Notes under the pieces: model-generated
The model's input: only the letters and a program-made list of their open reading frames with translations
Told to the model about the DNA's origin: nothing
Database searches by the model: none
Shown: in pieces, positions 33,187 through 46,420 of the stretch
Layout of the letters: each line of letters begins with the position of its first letter
Numbering within the stretch: the stretch's first letter is position 1
From: Emydura subglobosa
Lineage: Eukaryota > Chordata > Testudines > Chelidae
Assembly: GCA_007922225.1 (NCBI GenBank)
Contig: ML679954.1
Coordinates: 20,866,837-20,930,836, forward strand
Length of the DNA: 64,000 bases
Reading direction: 5' to 3'
Position numbers and translations under genes: made by a program

Positions 33187-35812
33187 AAAAGTGAAGAAAT
33201 CCACAGTTGAAGTTTACAGTTCTTCCTGAACCCATCCTACTGGCTTCTAGCAACTATATTCAGAGAGTCCCTACAATAGCCATGCACAAACGGATAAATT
33301 AAGGATGGAGAGTCAGCCTTTATTTGATATTGTGTCAAACCCATATTAGCACAGTCCAATCAGAATACCTTTTAAATGGCTGGATAGATTTTATTTTTAT
33401 TTGATAAAAAGCTACACCTTTAGGAAGAAGTTCAATAGACCAGAATTCTTACTAGGAGAATGTTTTTTGATCAATTATAATGAAAAGAGCTAGATAAAAG
33501 TATCAAAGATTTGATTTTGCATGAGTATAGGTATGTGAACATGTTTTTCAAGTAAGAGCTGCATGAATTCAGATAAGATCTGTATGACTTTTGCATTATT
33601 TTCAAGTTCAAATGGACCAAAAATCTCAAAGCAAATCTCATCTGAAATTAGCAGGTTTAATCTGTTTTTGCACTGACACTATGCTAATTTTGCATGATTT
33701 TAGAGTAGCACCATACATTGAATCTTACCACACCTTTTGACAGACATGCTCTGATGGTTGAGTGCTTAACAGAACATGAATTTTGACAAGTTTCATACGG
33801 CATCAGGTTTTCCTGAGAAAGCATCAGTCATCCACTCTAGTTATAAACCCCTTAAACATGAGCAAGGTTGGTGTAAATAGGCATAGCTCAGCTGAAATCA
33901 ATGAGCTATGTAAGTTACACCAACTGAGGATCTGGCCCACAGCATATAATAAATATGTGGCTACAACTTGTGTATGACATGAATACCACAAGTCTAGTAA
34001 TTCACTAAAATAATTTTCCTGCTTCAAATACATTTTCTGTGTGCTAAAGGTGCCTATGATGTCTTGCAAAACAGATTAGTATGTTTAATATGTTGAGAGA
34101 ATACAATTTCAAAATCATTCCTGCATCTGGCTTAATTGGAAAATGCATTAAACCTTATTACCTACTTACCAAAGTGCAGTTGTACGGAAAAAAATCTAAA
34201 AAATAGTAGCATTTGCCGAGGAAATGAGGCCTTGTGGATGACTGATGCTCCATTGATTCTTTTACTTTTCTGCATATATAGAATAAATAGGAAAAAATAT
34301 AACGAGAAATAGGATAGTTTGAAAAAAGTTCTCTCTAATATAAATCAATTTCCTTAACTAAAATAGCAAAGTATTTTAACTGCTAGCTGCTTTTTGCACA
34401 CTTTTCTGTTATAGTAATGTGTGTAAAGAGTTACATTAACAGCTCCATCAGTAACCATTTAGTTACATAAAAAGCAGGGCAGAGAAGCTTTGTAGGTTTC
34501 AATAATTTCTACATACAGAAACTTAAGCATTGCTAATAAAATTGCATTTATTTGATCACAAGGTAGGAACATTGGCATTCCACAGTGTCCTTCTCTAAGG
34601 CAGATCCTAACAATAAAAGCATTCTGATTGTCATATGCGTCCATCTAAGAAGAACACTGAAAGGACCCTATTAAGAATGCTCCAGGATTTTTTCCTTAGC
34701 CAGATATTTTTCCAAAGTATTGTAGTCTTAATATTAATATTCTGCCATATTTTCACAGTATTTTTGTCCATTGAGACGATAAACAAATTGTTGTTCTGGG
34801 TTCTGTTCCAAGCTACACACAAATTCTGTGTTGTCTTTCATATGTATGTTTAAAGAAACATTCATGCCACCTTACGCTATTTCTCCCAAAACATCTCATA
34901 TTTGTTCAAAATATGCAATCCACTTGTGTGACAGGGAATCCTGAAAGTGTTTCCCAAACCAGGAAATTACATCGCCACCTAAACAAGCTTAATTAATAAC
35001 TTAATGAAGAACTGCTTTCTAAAACCAATGAGATATCCAAAATTCCCAAATTTCTTAAATTTAGCTGATTCTTTAAACATCGCATTCTATTTTGCCACCA
35101 TTTTTTTAAAAATTATTAGTGAGACACTGCGGGCATACATGATTGCAGTGTTTGGACTGTCTGCTGTTAAGTACATGGCTTTAGTATTTAAATGCTATAT
35201 GGATGCATTATTTAGCACGCCTATTGATTTAATAGCACAAAATCAATGTTTTTAAAATAACATCTTCACCAGCTTCCATATTATCCACACTTTTCTCCCT
35301 CACTAATGGGGTATCAAGAGAACAAACAAAGAGTAACAGTGAAGATGGCACAAAGGTCCTTGTATGGTCCTTTTAATTAGTGATTACAAATTTGTTAAAG
35401 TGAACATTTTGAGAGAACACTACTGAAAAAACGGATAAATAATAATGGAATAGGGAGTCTCTTTTCTAGAAAACTAGTTTAAATGAAGCCCAGGTTGAGA
35501 TCAGCTAAAAGCTATGATCTGTTAGCTGTCTCGTGACTCATGCACCAGGAAGTGATAGCCTCACTCGAGTTTCTATTCACATCACATTTTGCTTCATAAA
35601 AACCATTGTCAGCATTGGCACAAAAAATAGCAGAAGAGACTGATGGCACGAAGACTAAATCAGCCTAATTTATTCATAGAAGTGAACCTTCTAGATCAAG
35701 AAACCAGGTATGAAACAGCTTGATGGGATGAGGAGGAGAAATTTTGCTGGAAAACTAAGCAGTTAATACTCCAATATCATCAACCCGGCACATTCAGATG
35801 CTCTAAAATTGG
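33187..35812. other. Gene-free AT-rich stretch
   Basis: A small palindrome lies at about 33866-33935 ('ttggtgtaaataggcatagc' against 'ctatgtaagttacaccaact'). The remainder has no recognised feature. The 83-codon plus frame at 35004-35255 and the opposing pair at 34631-34853 match nothing known to me. Confidence 0.5.
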
Positions 35813-35814
35813 CT

Positions 35815-36000
35815 GTTATTTATTATTTCAATTATGGTAGCACCTGAGTGAAGGATCAGGACCCCACTGCACTAGGTGCTGATCAAGCAAGTAACAAAAA
35901 AGACAGTCTGTCTCAGAAGCCTTACAACCAGCCAAATAAACAGAGGCAGGAGGCTGGTTTGTAGGATGAGAAGAAAATAAAATGAACAGATTTTTAGCAA
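35815..36000 (-). repeat. MIR-type SINE, minus strand
   Basis: Reading plus, 'tatggtagcacctgagtgaa' then 'ggatcaggaccccactgcac' and 'taggtgctgatcaagcaagt' and 'aaaagacagtctgtctcaga' is the reverse complement of the SINE 3' half. Confidence 0.75.
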
Positions 36001-37560
36001 AAAAGGGCAGAAGTCTCAGTTAAAATATTAATTTTAAAAATCAATCCAAAGGCTTGATTGTGCTGCCACCAATGTCAATGACATTCCCATTGACTTCAAA
36101 AGGTGGGAACAGAAACCAGCTATTTTTCATTTATCTTTAAAGATGTATGTACGTTTACAGTTTCTGTTTGGAAACTTGAAATGAGTTTTCATCCTGGTTA
36201 TGGTTGGTCTAGTCACAAGCACTTGGCTGCTGTTGTTTAATTGAGTTTTAGTAGTTATTTTTTAGGGGGAAAGAGTCACTGAAGTATTTAAAAACACACT
36301 CACTGCATTATATGAAGACTTATCAGACATTCAAGAGCAAATTCAGATCATATTTTGAGACTGCCATTCTTGGCAGTGTCCCTTTTAAAACAACAGGTGG
36401 GATAAATTCGATTGTAAAGCTAGTTTCTCTTGCATGTATTTACTTGGATGTTTGGCTACAGGATTTGGACTTGAAGACAAGTTTTTTTGTCAATGGCTTT
36501 ATTTGAGATTATTCTGCTTCCTTCCACCTTTTTCTTAATGTTGCTGCCTGCAGCAGGACATCCTGCATTTTAGGAATTTCAGTTTGTTATCTCAGTAGTT
36601 TTAAAAGCATTGTCTGAGTCATGAGTTTTCCTTTTGTCCTTAGCTGGGAGGGTCAGCTTGGTAAGCAGCTGGCATCTCTCCTCCTCTGTGTGTGTGTAGT
36701 GTCATATTTTTCTTTCTCAAGCTGACATTTCACATTGATACACTGTATGGGTGAATGGCGCAGAAATGTATATAACAAATATAGTGAACAGGACACTCCA
36801 CAGCAATAAAATGTTGCCCTTCAAAATATGTGTTTCAGTTTAAAATGTCTGATTTCTTAGTATGGCAGTAGCATTGTACAGTCTTCACTGAACTCTTCTT
36901 CCTTCTCAAACTGCTCTGACTGATGGGGCTTTTTATACTGCCAAAATAAAGCGTTTTCAGTCATTCTACGTGATTTCTACAAAACAGTGATATAAAATGT
37001 GGCTCACTTCCATACCACCAGAGATTTTTGCTTTTTTCCCCCTTGTTGATATCATAAACCAGAGTCCCTGTTGATACCTGATTAAATTAATAACATTATA
37101 GGACCTGATTGTCTTAAAATTTGTGCAAGTCTCCAGAAACTATGAAAGGTCATAGATCCCCTTCCCATGGTTAGCCAAGTCATTACTATTATTTTCTTGT
37201 TACGCTGGTCTAAGTCAAAGAGTGGCTATGAGGATATCATTCCATTCAGTGCTCCTTCTGTGATAAATGGCTCTCGATGTAAAAGAGAGGTTTTTCCTTA
37301 TACAAAATGAACTTTCTCCCACCCACAGATGGCTAGTGGCTAGGTGGCCCTGGCTGGCTAGCTATTTTTTAAAATAAATACTAGTACTCAAATGGGCTTG
37401 GACCTTGACCCAGAAATGGAGACAGGAGGAAGGGTCCATCTCTGTTTGACATTGCCACTACCCAGCTCTGTCTTCTTATACCTGTGTCAGAAAATCATGG
37501 ATCTTGCATGTTCCATGAAGACTGCTACATGATCAGTTTACCCCATTGGAACTGCAGTGA
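36001..37560. other. Gene-free stretch
   Basis: A 'cattcccattgacttcaaaa' repeat scrap lies near 36080. Nothing else recognised. Confidence 0.5.
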
Positions 37561-37561
37561 T

Positions 37562-37790
37562 TATATTGAGGCAGCATGGTTCAGAGACCAAAGCAATGGA
37601 CAGGGAGTCAGGAGACATGGGTTTTATTTGTGGCTTCACCATTGCCTTACTGTGTAACCTTGGGCTTAGACTCTTCATACCCCAGTTTGCCCATTTTAAA
37701 ATGGGAATGATAATGATTCCTCGCTCTGTCAGCACTTTGAGATCTACGGATTAAATAAGTGCCAGATGATATTATATTTATTGAGAACTA
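37562..37790 (+). repeat. Nearly complete MIR-type SINE, plus strand
   Basis: The tRNA-like head 'ggcagcatggttcagagac' is followed by 'gggagtcaggagacatgggt', the core 'ttactgtgtaaccttgggct', 'ataccccagtttgcccattt', 'taaaatgggaatgataat' and 'cagcactttgagatctacgg'. One of the best-preserved SINE copies here. Confidence 0.88.
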
Positions 37791-40700
37791 CGAAGCATAA
37801 TAATATTGGGACTCAAAGTGACCATGTGTAATTACACCTGACTCTGAGTACAAATATCAATTAATCAAAACTGCCATTTGTCTATCTAAATTAGAAATTC
37901 AGCCATGCTTAATATTTCTTCTTGAAGAGTTAGAAAAATGAGTATGTAGGACAGTTAACAAAACAATGTTAAATTACAGGTTAAAAGCTGTAGCTGTTCT
38001 CACGTAGAAATACAGGGGAAAGCTTTTTAAAGATAAAACTTGAACTTATCTCTAAACCTGAGTGACATATTTACATGATTTGTCATGAGAACTTACAATT
38101 TCCAAGATTTGAAGTGTTTTTGATCAATAAAATCTATTTTACTCATTAGAGATGTCTCATCCAATCAGAGAGCCATGTGGCTTTCACAAACTTTGGGAAG
38201 TTGCATCCATATGCTTTTAAGTATAATACAGTAAATGTTTTTCCAATAAAAAAACCTCTTTTTTTCTCTTTTAAATTCTTGATCATTATTGGCTGGATTG
38301 CTAAATTGCCCATAGACATTTTTTTCCTCTGAAGCATTCTCAGAGACTGCTTCCTTTCTAACAGAAGGAAACAAAACTTCTCTTTTCCTGAAAGGTTTTC
38401 TGACAGTGCTAAAACACACTGACAGTGTAATCAATGAAGTCATTAAAATTAGTTAAATTTAAATAGTTAAATAGTTAAAATTAAGTAGTTAAATAACGGT
38501 ATTTTCATCCCACTGTTAGATTTATTTCTTCATTTCCTGTTGATCTGATGGCACCACATTCATATTTTGATGCTCATTTACTTTTATTAAAACTTTATAA
38601 CATACCTGGAATCTGGTAGTTCTATGTAATGTAACATCTGTATGTGACAAGGCTGACATCTGATGAGTGCCTTTATATAAAAAGCTATCGTATGGAACAC
38701 TAAGAATTTGGGGTGAGATGCTGAATGCTTCCTGGGAGGTGCTAAGCATACTTAAATTCCTATTACTTCAGGGATGAGGTGCTCAGCACTTCACAGGAAT
38801 AAACAGAAATAAATTCACCCCTATGCAGAGGACTTAACAGTTAAGTCCCATGTAAGTCCTCTTTTTAGATCTAAAGTGGGACTTCAGTGGTGCATAGGCC
38901 TTGTGCTGAGTCTCTGTATAGGGTGAATTTCACTGTATATGAACAATGAAATGTCAAGCAAGTGTGGTTTCAGGTTGCAATTATTCAGCAAGTTAAGGTA
39001 AAGATAAATATTGGGACAGATCCCCAGTTCATGTAAATTGGCATAGTTCCACTGAATCCAAAATAGCTGAGTATACAGGGACGGGATTAATGGAGGCTGA
39101 TGAGGGTTTGGTATAGTGATAATGCATATGTAGGTCAGTGCTTGTGGTTAGTAAAAGATGTACCTGAGACACTGCTTGTGTTTTCTGATTCTTTCAGAAC
39201 AAAATCTATATCTTGTAACCAGCTAATTACTGCACTTAATCAGAGAAGAGATTTTCCTGAATCTTGAGACCTAAATGATTCACAAATAAATGAAAATAGT
39301 GTAAAGAATAATACAAATATATAGATAGATAGAGATAGATAGATAGAGATATAGATATAGATATCTATATTTAAGTGATTTATCCCAGCACGTATGGGCC
39401 ATCTCTTTGCTGCCATAGTGTTTTTCAGCAGCTGTGATATTAGAGAATGATGTAAACTGACCTCCTCCTCCACCCAGAATGCAAGAGGTCTTGGTGTTGC
39501 TTCTCAAAGACTATGCTGATGTTTCAGTGTGCATATGAAGAAGATATCCAATTTCTGGTTTTTAAATTGGACAGCTTTTATTTTGTTTTTTAATTTATCA
39601 ATGACAGACCCAATGGACATTTAAGTTCCCTCTGTCCTAGCTGGCATTTCTTGCCATTCAAAGTGAATTTCATTGGGATAATACTGATCAAGCCTAAATT
39701 TTCGAGAGTCCATTAATTTTGGATGCCTCGGTTTGTAGGTGTCCAATTGGAGAAACAGAGCAATGTTCAAAGGGGGCGGAGCTTTCACAATTCTAATTAA
39801 TTTCAATGGAAAGATATAGGGGCTCAGTACCTTTGAAAGTTAACCCCAAGTTAACCACCTAGAAACTGAAGCATCAAAAAGTAATGAACATTTTCAAAGA
39901 AATTGGCCTCAGTATCTTTAAAAATACACTTCCTTCTTGCAGGACAAGTGGAATTTTAAGACTTAAGAATTTAAGAATTTTAATCTGGGGATACACTGGA
40001 ATATGAAGTTGTTTTTTCAGTGTGATCTTATAGCTTTTCCAGAATTGGAGAGGATTCATTCACCCAAGGGATTGGTGAGAGAGGATACAGCCTGTCACTA
40101 GGTGTCTAATTCAGACCCAGCCCAAGTCAGTAATTATCTAAAGATGTTACTCTCTGATGGCTGTTCAGAGAAGATAAGTATGTTTGTCCAGTTCCCAGTG
40201 ACCAGGTCTCCGTAACAGAAAAGCCAGCAGTGCAGCTGGCAGTAAGTGGTAACCGTGTTGGAAGCTTCAACAGTAAGGCCAAGAACTGAATGATCATGAG
40301 AAGATTGAACACACTCATGCCTCGAGGTGGTTCCTTCCAGGTCAGAGTTGTGGAGCACAAGTGGGGAAGCTTGCACTGCCATTGGCTGTATTGTACCCAT
40401 CCTGGTAAATGGAGGAATGGAGGAATTCAGACTGCAGGGCTGCCAATCTAACACTTTTCAAAAGCAAAAAGTTCCCCAGCGATTTTTGGGGTTTTTTTGT
40501 AACAATGTTAATGAGGTAATTAAGGAGCTCAGGGAGATTATATTCACATGTAAAAATGTGCATGTATCCAGTATACAGATGTAGTTTGGCAAGGAGATAT
40601 TGGATTCAAACTATAGTTAAATGGTTCACAGCCATAAATTTGGGAATGGGCAGATTGCAAGGAAATAGTTAGAGATCCAAGCAGTTTCTACCATTACTAT

Positions 40701-41150
40701 TTTTAAAATGAAGAGAGGGTTCCTGTGAACCATTAAGGATAGTCAGGGTTATCTAATAAAGCGGTTAGGTACATTGGCTGCACATTTGATATATCTCAGC
40801 CCCTCCTGTTCAATTGGGAATGTTCTGTGATGGTGGTGGCAATAAATCCGTCAAAGTGCATAATCAATGGCTAGTCCCCCAAGCTTTTTCACTTTCTGTT
40901 CCATCCAAACTGAGACAACATAAGGAGGGGGGGCAGCCAGTCTGATTCAGAAATTTCTCTATCTTGATGAAAAACTGAATGAATTAAATAGCAGCATTCA
41001 CATTTGGAGCAGTGCAAGCTGCAATAGTGATACGAGTAATAACGAAATCCAGGCCTTAAGCAATATGCTAATTGACTGAATGGCTTCGGAAGCATCCATG
41101 TGCTTAACCACAATTTTCAGACCTTGATACCTAAAGCTAGGCACCTCAGG
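37791..41150. other. Gene-free stretch with dispersed repeat scraps
   Basis: It holds a degenerate 'agttaaata' tandem at about 38447-38500, copies of the 'ggtgctcagcact' dispersed repeat at about 38715-38810 and in diverged form at about 39650-39850, and a (GATA)-like tract listed separately. The open frames at 40127-40584 on both strands overlap and are not recognised. Confidence 0.5.
39315..39371. repeat. (GATA)n/(TAGA)n microsatellite
   Basis: 'atagatagatagagatagat' and 'agatagagatatagatatag' form an interrupted tetranucleotide/hexanucleotide tract of about 57 bp ending in the palindrome 'atatagatatctatat'. Confidence 0.92.
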
Positions 41151-41304
41151 GCTTGTCTACACTTAAAATTAATCAAAATAGCTATTCCAAAATAACTTCC
41201 CATGTTATTTTGAAATAAGAATGTCCACACAGGAGCTTATACCTAAATAAAACTATTCTGGAATAGTGATTTCAGTAAATTTCCAAGTGCAGACAAATGC
41301 TTCA
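41150..41304. mobile_element. Miniature element with 'TTGTCTACACTT' ends
   Basis: The left end 'ggcttgtctacacttaaaat' is inverted to the right end 'tttccaagtgcagacaaatg'. Internally 'tattccaaaataacttccca' is mirrored by 'attctggaatagtgattt'. About 150 bp, non-coding. A copy of the 'gagcacccacagctc' dispersed repeat follows at about 41336-41465. Confidence 0.7.
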
Positions 41305-41465
41305 TCCATGTTTAAGTTCCCACATAAAAACTTCCCTGGTTTTCAGGAGTACAGAGCACCCACAGCTCTCATTAATTCCACTGGGGAGTTGCAAGCACTC
41401 AGCACCTCTGAAATTTAAGCCTCTTATTTAGATGGCTAACTTTAGGCACAAGATTTGCAAACTAG

Positions 41466-43285
41466 GCCCCAGGTTCATCACTGCAACAAAAAAGGTCAAA
41501 TACGACGTGGATCAAAAGCTCATGCATATGGCAACTCCTAGTACTATTGTGAGTCTAGTACACTGTTTCCATATCACTTATTGTTGATTAAAGTACTCAT
41601 TAGTGACTAGGATTCTTTTGGGTACAGACTGCATTGATACCGGGTAGTATCCCATTTCTTGCATATTTTTATGGCCTTTGTATTTGTTATACCCTTACTT
41701 ATTCCTAATAAGCATTTTTGTTTTAGGGCTTCATGCTGACTATTAGCTAAGTAGGAGCAGTTGTATATTAGATTCCAAGTGCCCTCCCTGCTTTACCTTG
41801 CTTTTCCTGTTGCAGTTTTGCTGCATTCTTTTAAATGTTCACCCTTCTCATCAGTCTGGGGCACCATGTGAAAATGTGTAGTTCTCACCATCTGTTTGGT
41901 TATCACGACACATGTAACATACCTGAGGAGCTGTACCTCATGAATGTAAGAATGCAGGAAGTGATTACATTGTTCTTTGTTACAGTGCTACATTGTTCCT
42001 TTGCCATCACAAATTTTAAATTAATCATTGTACTTCTCTTCATTATCCAAAAATATTCTTCAAATATTACTTAATCCATGACCTCCTTTCCACATAAAAC
42101 AGAGAGAGAGGCAATATCGGAAACCAGAAGAAAAACAAACATTTTCCACAGAATAACAGTATATTTTTTTTAAAAAGCCTTCTATTCCTACATTGGCTCT
42201 TTGATCACAAAATCCTAAATACAGGGACATAGTTTGAGACAGCAGGGAGGGACAGAGGAAAATTCTAATCCATGGGTTAAATTGCCAAGATTTTGAGAAA
42301 AAGCACACAGAATGACTGATAGACTGTTCTTCAGTGGCTGGGAAGGAACAAAATATCCAGACTGGTCATGCTCAATTGTAAATGCTTTAGAATCAGAGCC
42401 AAGCAAAGTTAAGTGCCATAATGCTGCAATCCTATTTTCTTTCAGCTGAAGGTTATCAGTCATTCTTAGCATAATATCAGAATGGTATTTTTTTTCCCCT
42501 AGAATTTTCTTGTTTAGAAAGGGGACTCTTCAACTGAATGAAGCAAAGCAGAGTTTGTGAGCACCAGAATTACCAATCTAAACAATAGAAGGGTATCAGA
42601 ATAGCATGTCCACTGTTAGATTAAAGAAGAAACACTAGTTTATCTAGCAATTAGATAATTTTCGCTATGATGCCTTCACTGCATAGCATCAAGGAACACA
42701 TAGTCCTCTTCATACTACATTGCAGTCTTCCACAAAGATAGAGTCAAAATTTGCTAATTTTGACTATAAACAATAGAGTGAAGAACCTTCATTGTTTCGT
42801 TTGTAATAAATATTTATTTTATCTTATCAGTACAGTCCAACCCCATCAGTCCAAATGCCAATTACCAGAAACGAGGTCATTTCTTCCTCAGATCCACATG
42901 CACCTTACACAGATCCCCCACTTACCCAAACCTCCATTTTCTAAAGGTTTTATCCCTTATCCCCACAAAGCATGTGTTCTAGAAAATTATATACTTCCTA
43001 AAAATGGCTGCAAGTTTGTTCTAAGAAGTTGCATAAAAGAGAAAAAAAGTTGAACGTTAATGAGAATTGGGGGTAGGGGGGTATTTTCAAAAGCACAAAT
43101 GGCAGCTAGGCACCTAACTCCCATTTCTACCTTTGAAAACATCTCTCTGGGCATCCAAGCCCACTAGGCAGGCTTGAAAGTCTCAAACGCCGTGTTTAAT
43201 TGGACATACTTAATGCATGAGCATGCAAACACTTGCTGCAGAGCATAGTGCCAAGGACAGATATAAAGTAGAATTAGAGACCAAT
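41466..43285. other. Gene-free stretch
   Basis: No gene or clear repeat family. 43085-43140 resembles the dispersed repeat 'ggcacctaactcccattt...tttgaaaa'. Confidence 0.5.
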
Positions 43286-44624
43286 CTGGCTCCCTCAGGA
43301 GCACTTTAATGCCCTGAAAATCAAAAAGGAATCCTGTAAAAAAACGGAAACTTGGTCAAACTGTTAAGGAGGAGTACAAAAGAATAGCACAAACATGTAG
43401 GGACAAAATCAGAAAGACTAAAGGCACAAGATGAGTTACACCTAGCAAGGGACATAAACGACAATATGAGGAGGTTCTTTAAATACATTAGGAGCAAGAG
43501 AAAGATGAAGGAAAGTGTAGGTCCATTACTTGCAGGGAAGGAGAGCTAATAATAGAGGACATAAAGAAAGCTGAGGCGTTTAATGCCTATTTTGTTTCAA
43601 TCTTCACTGAAAAGGTTTGTGATCAGCTATTTCACACAATTAATAGTAACACCAAGGAGAAAAGGAACATAAGCCAAAATAGGGAAATAATGGGTTAAAT
43701 AATATTTAGATAAGTTAGATGTATTCAAGTCATCAGGGCCTGACAAAGTCTACCATAGGGTACTTGGGAAACTAGCTGAAACAATCTCCGAACAGTTAGC
43801 TGTTATCTTTGAGAACTCCTGGAGGATGGGTGAGGCCCCAGAGGACTGGAGAAGGGCAAACTAGTACCTAGCTTTAAAAAGGAGGAAAAAAAGAGGACCT
43901 GAGGAATGATAGACCAGTCAGCCTAATTTTGATACCTGGAAAGATACAGGAACAAATTTTTAAACAATCAATTTGTAAACACCTAGAGGATAATATGGTT
44001 ACAAGTAATAGCCAATATGGATTGTCAAGAACAAATCATGCCAAACCAACCTATTTTCTTTTTTTGACAGGTTACTGGCCTAGTGGATGGAGAGAAGCAT
44101 ATGTGATACATCTTGATTTTAGTAAGGCTTTTGACTGTCCCACATGACAGTCCCATGAACAAACTAAGGAAATGTGGTCTAGATGAAATTACCCTACAGT
44201 GACTGCAAAACTGATTGAAAGACTGACTTAAAAAAGTAGTTATCAATAGTTCGTTCTCAAACTGGGGGGTTGGGAGGGAATGTATTAAAGACTTGGATAA
44301 TGGGAGTGGAGAGTATGCTTATAAAATTTGCAGATGACACCAAACTGGGGCGGAGTTACTAGTGTTTTGGAGGACACCATTAGAATACAGAATAACCTTG
44401 ACAAATTGGAGAATTGGTCTGAAATAAACAAGCTGAACTTCAATAAAGAGAAGAGCATGATACTACATTCAGGAAGAAAAAAGGACAGCTACAAAATGGG
44501 GAATAATTGTCAAGACAATAGTACTGCTGGAGAGGATCTGGGGATTATAGGATTATATCACAAACTGAGTATGAGTCAACAGTGTGATTCAGTTGCTAAA
44601 AAAGCTAATATCACTCTGGGGTGC

Positions 44625-45387
44625 TATCATAGGATGGCTGGCCTCAGTAGGTCCAGCTCCTATTTGCTAGAGCAGGTGCTCCCCTTTGCCTAGTTAAGAG
44701 AGAGGGCAGCACCTGGGAGCTATAAGGATCAGAAGTGCACCAGTGAGAGGAAGTTTCTGAAGGAAGCCAGAAAAGATCATCCCAAGTGAGTCAGAGAGAT
44801 TGGTTCAGTCAGGGCTAAGTGAGAGCTTCCAGATACTAGGGGAACTGGAGGAGGTCTCAAAAGGAAGCAGAAAGTGTTTCCTGGGGGAAGGCTGAAGGCA
44901 AAGAGAGCAACAAGAGGGATTTGCTGACTGGTGTCCCTGAGGGGGAGCAGCGGAGGTGTTTATCCTCTGACATCTCTAGGACTGAACAGCTGGACCCAAA
45001 CCATGGGAGAGCCAAGGGGAATGAGGGAGGTTCCCTCAGCGAGTATGTTCCAAGCAGAAAGGCTGTAAGGGTTGCCACTGGAAGGAAGGGGGTTGTGCTC
45101 CAATGGGAAGGGCTGGAGTGGCTGTCCTGGTACAAGACAGGAGAGGGATGAGCCGGGGCTGTATGTTGGATGTACTGTTTGGACTATACGGAGGAAGTTC
45201 TGGACTGTGGTGTGGAACTTTTGTTATGCATGGGACTTAAGTAGTAAATGAACCCCACAAGGATTATATTTATACTTGGAAAGATACTTTGGACTATTTC
45301 TGGAGTTTGAAGGAGGGAAACTGAGGCAGGCATGCCTGTCATGCCATGGCCTACAGCAGGAGGGTGCTTCAGATGGGATCACCCTAT
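44625..45387. mobile_element. Unclassified 760-bp insertion in the CR1 RT
   Basis: CR1 homology stops after 'aatatcactctggggtg' and resumes at 'tgtattaatagaagtg', which are adjacent in intact CR1 copies. The inserted sequence is purine-rich with blocks such as 'gggaaactgaggcaggcatg' and ends 'gggatcaccctatggcaag'. Its ends share an inverted 'CATAGG' ('tatcataggatgg' against 'caccctatggcaa'), suggesting a DNA transposon or LTR-type element. The flanks do not show a clean target duplication, and I do not recognise the family. Confidence 0.6.
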
Positions 45388-45865
45388 GGCAAGTGTATTA
45401 ATAGAAGTGTTGTAGGTAAGACCAAGGAAGTAATTGTTCTTCTCTACTAAACCTGGTGAGGTTTCACCTGGAGGACTATGTTCAGTTCTGGCACTGCACT
45501 TTAGGAAAGATGTGGACAAAGTGGAGAGAGCCCAGAGCAGAGCAACAAAACTAATAAAATTTTCTGAAAACCTAACCTATGAAAAAAGGATTAAAAAAAA
45601 CTGGCCATGTTTAGTCTTGAGACAAAAAGACTGTGAGAGAACCTGTTGACAGGCTTCAGCTATTAAGGGCTGTTATAAAGAGTGATCAATTGTTCTCCAT
45701 GTCCAATGAAAGTAAAACAAAAGTAATGGGCTCAATCTGCAGGAAGGGAGATTTAGGATAGACATTAGGAAAAGCTTTCTTATTATAAAGATAGTTAAGT
45801 ATTGGACTTCTAAGAGGGCTGTGAAATCCTCATCTGTAGCGAGTCAGAAAGCAGGTTGGGCTAGT

Positions 45866-46345
45866 GGTCAGGCAGTGGCTTCACAATTCTTTTCAGTCTG
45901 CCCATCCTGTTGGGTTACATACAGCGGCCTCAGTATCTCCTCTTTATCCCCTTTTTCCCACTTGGTTCTCTTCTAACAGAGGGGAGGGGACCCAGGACCT
46001 CCCACTCCACCAGGTCCCAACCCAAGACCCTAAAAGGGTGTTGCAGTGTCCAGACCCCTCATTGGTCCACTACACTTTACACTCTGCTGAGAGTCACTTC
46101 CTGCCAAGCTGGGACTCCTCCATTTGGGGGGTGTGGTCACAGTGTTAGAAGTGCCTGCTTCATCAGCATACCATTTTTCAGTGCCTCTTGTGGGTTCTTG
46201 GCTCCAGAGGATGGGGAGAAATATGGATTACTGTTCCCAGACTAGCCTTACCAAGACTGCAGTCACTCTGCCTACAGCCCCAGGCAGCAGCATCACTTCC
46301 AAGTGCAGCCTGTAACTCCTTTCCCCGTCTCACTGGGCTATTACT
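45866..46345. mobile_element. Second unclassified insertion in the CR1 3' UTR
   Basis: CR1 3' UTR homology is lost after 'gaaagcaggttggg' (about 45865) and resumes at 'ctcagcaccgggggctggac' (about 46350). The 480 bp between is less AT-rich, with 'ttctcttctaacagaggg' and 'cacttcctgccaagctggga', and open on plus for up to 111 codons in overlapping frames. It reads as a dispersed repeat rather than a gene. Boundaries are approximate. Confidence 0.5.
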
Positions 46346-46420
46346 GCTGCCTCAGCACCGGGGGCTGGACTTAATGACCTCTCTCAAGGTCCCTTCCAGC
46401 CCTACATTTCTATTCTTCTA

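Larger units (their letters stand above)
43290..46420 (+). mobile_element. CR1 LINE, plus strand, 5'-truncated, with two insertions
   Basis: CR1 ORF2 begins in the linker between endonuclease and RT ('ggaggagtacaaaagaatag' near 43370). It continues through RT with motif A 'LDFSKAFD' (about 44113-44136) and motif C 'FADD' (44327-44338), both catalytically intact but separated by a deletion and frame changes. The RT C-terminus resumes at about 45390 ('tgtattaatagaagtgttgt') and runs to about 45640. The 3' UTR ends at 46420 with 'ggacttaatgacctctctca' and 'aggtcccttccagcccta'. Foreign sequence interrupts it at about 44625-45387 and 45866-46345. No long continuous ORF remains; the longest piece is 121 codons (44328-44693). 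Confidence 0.9.
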
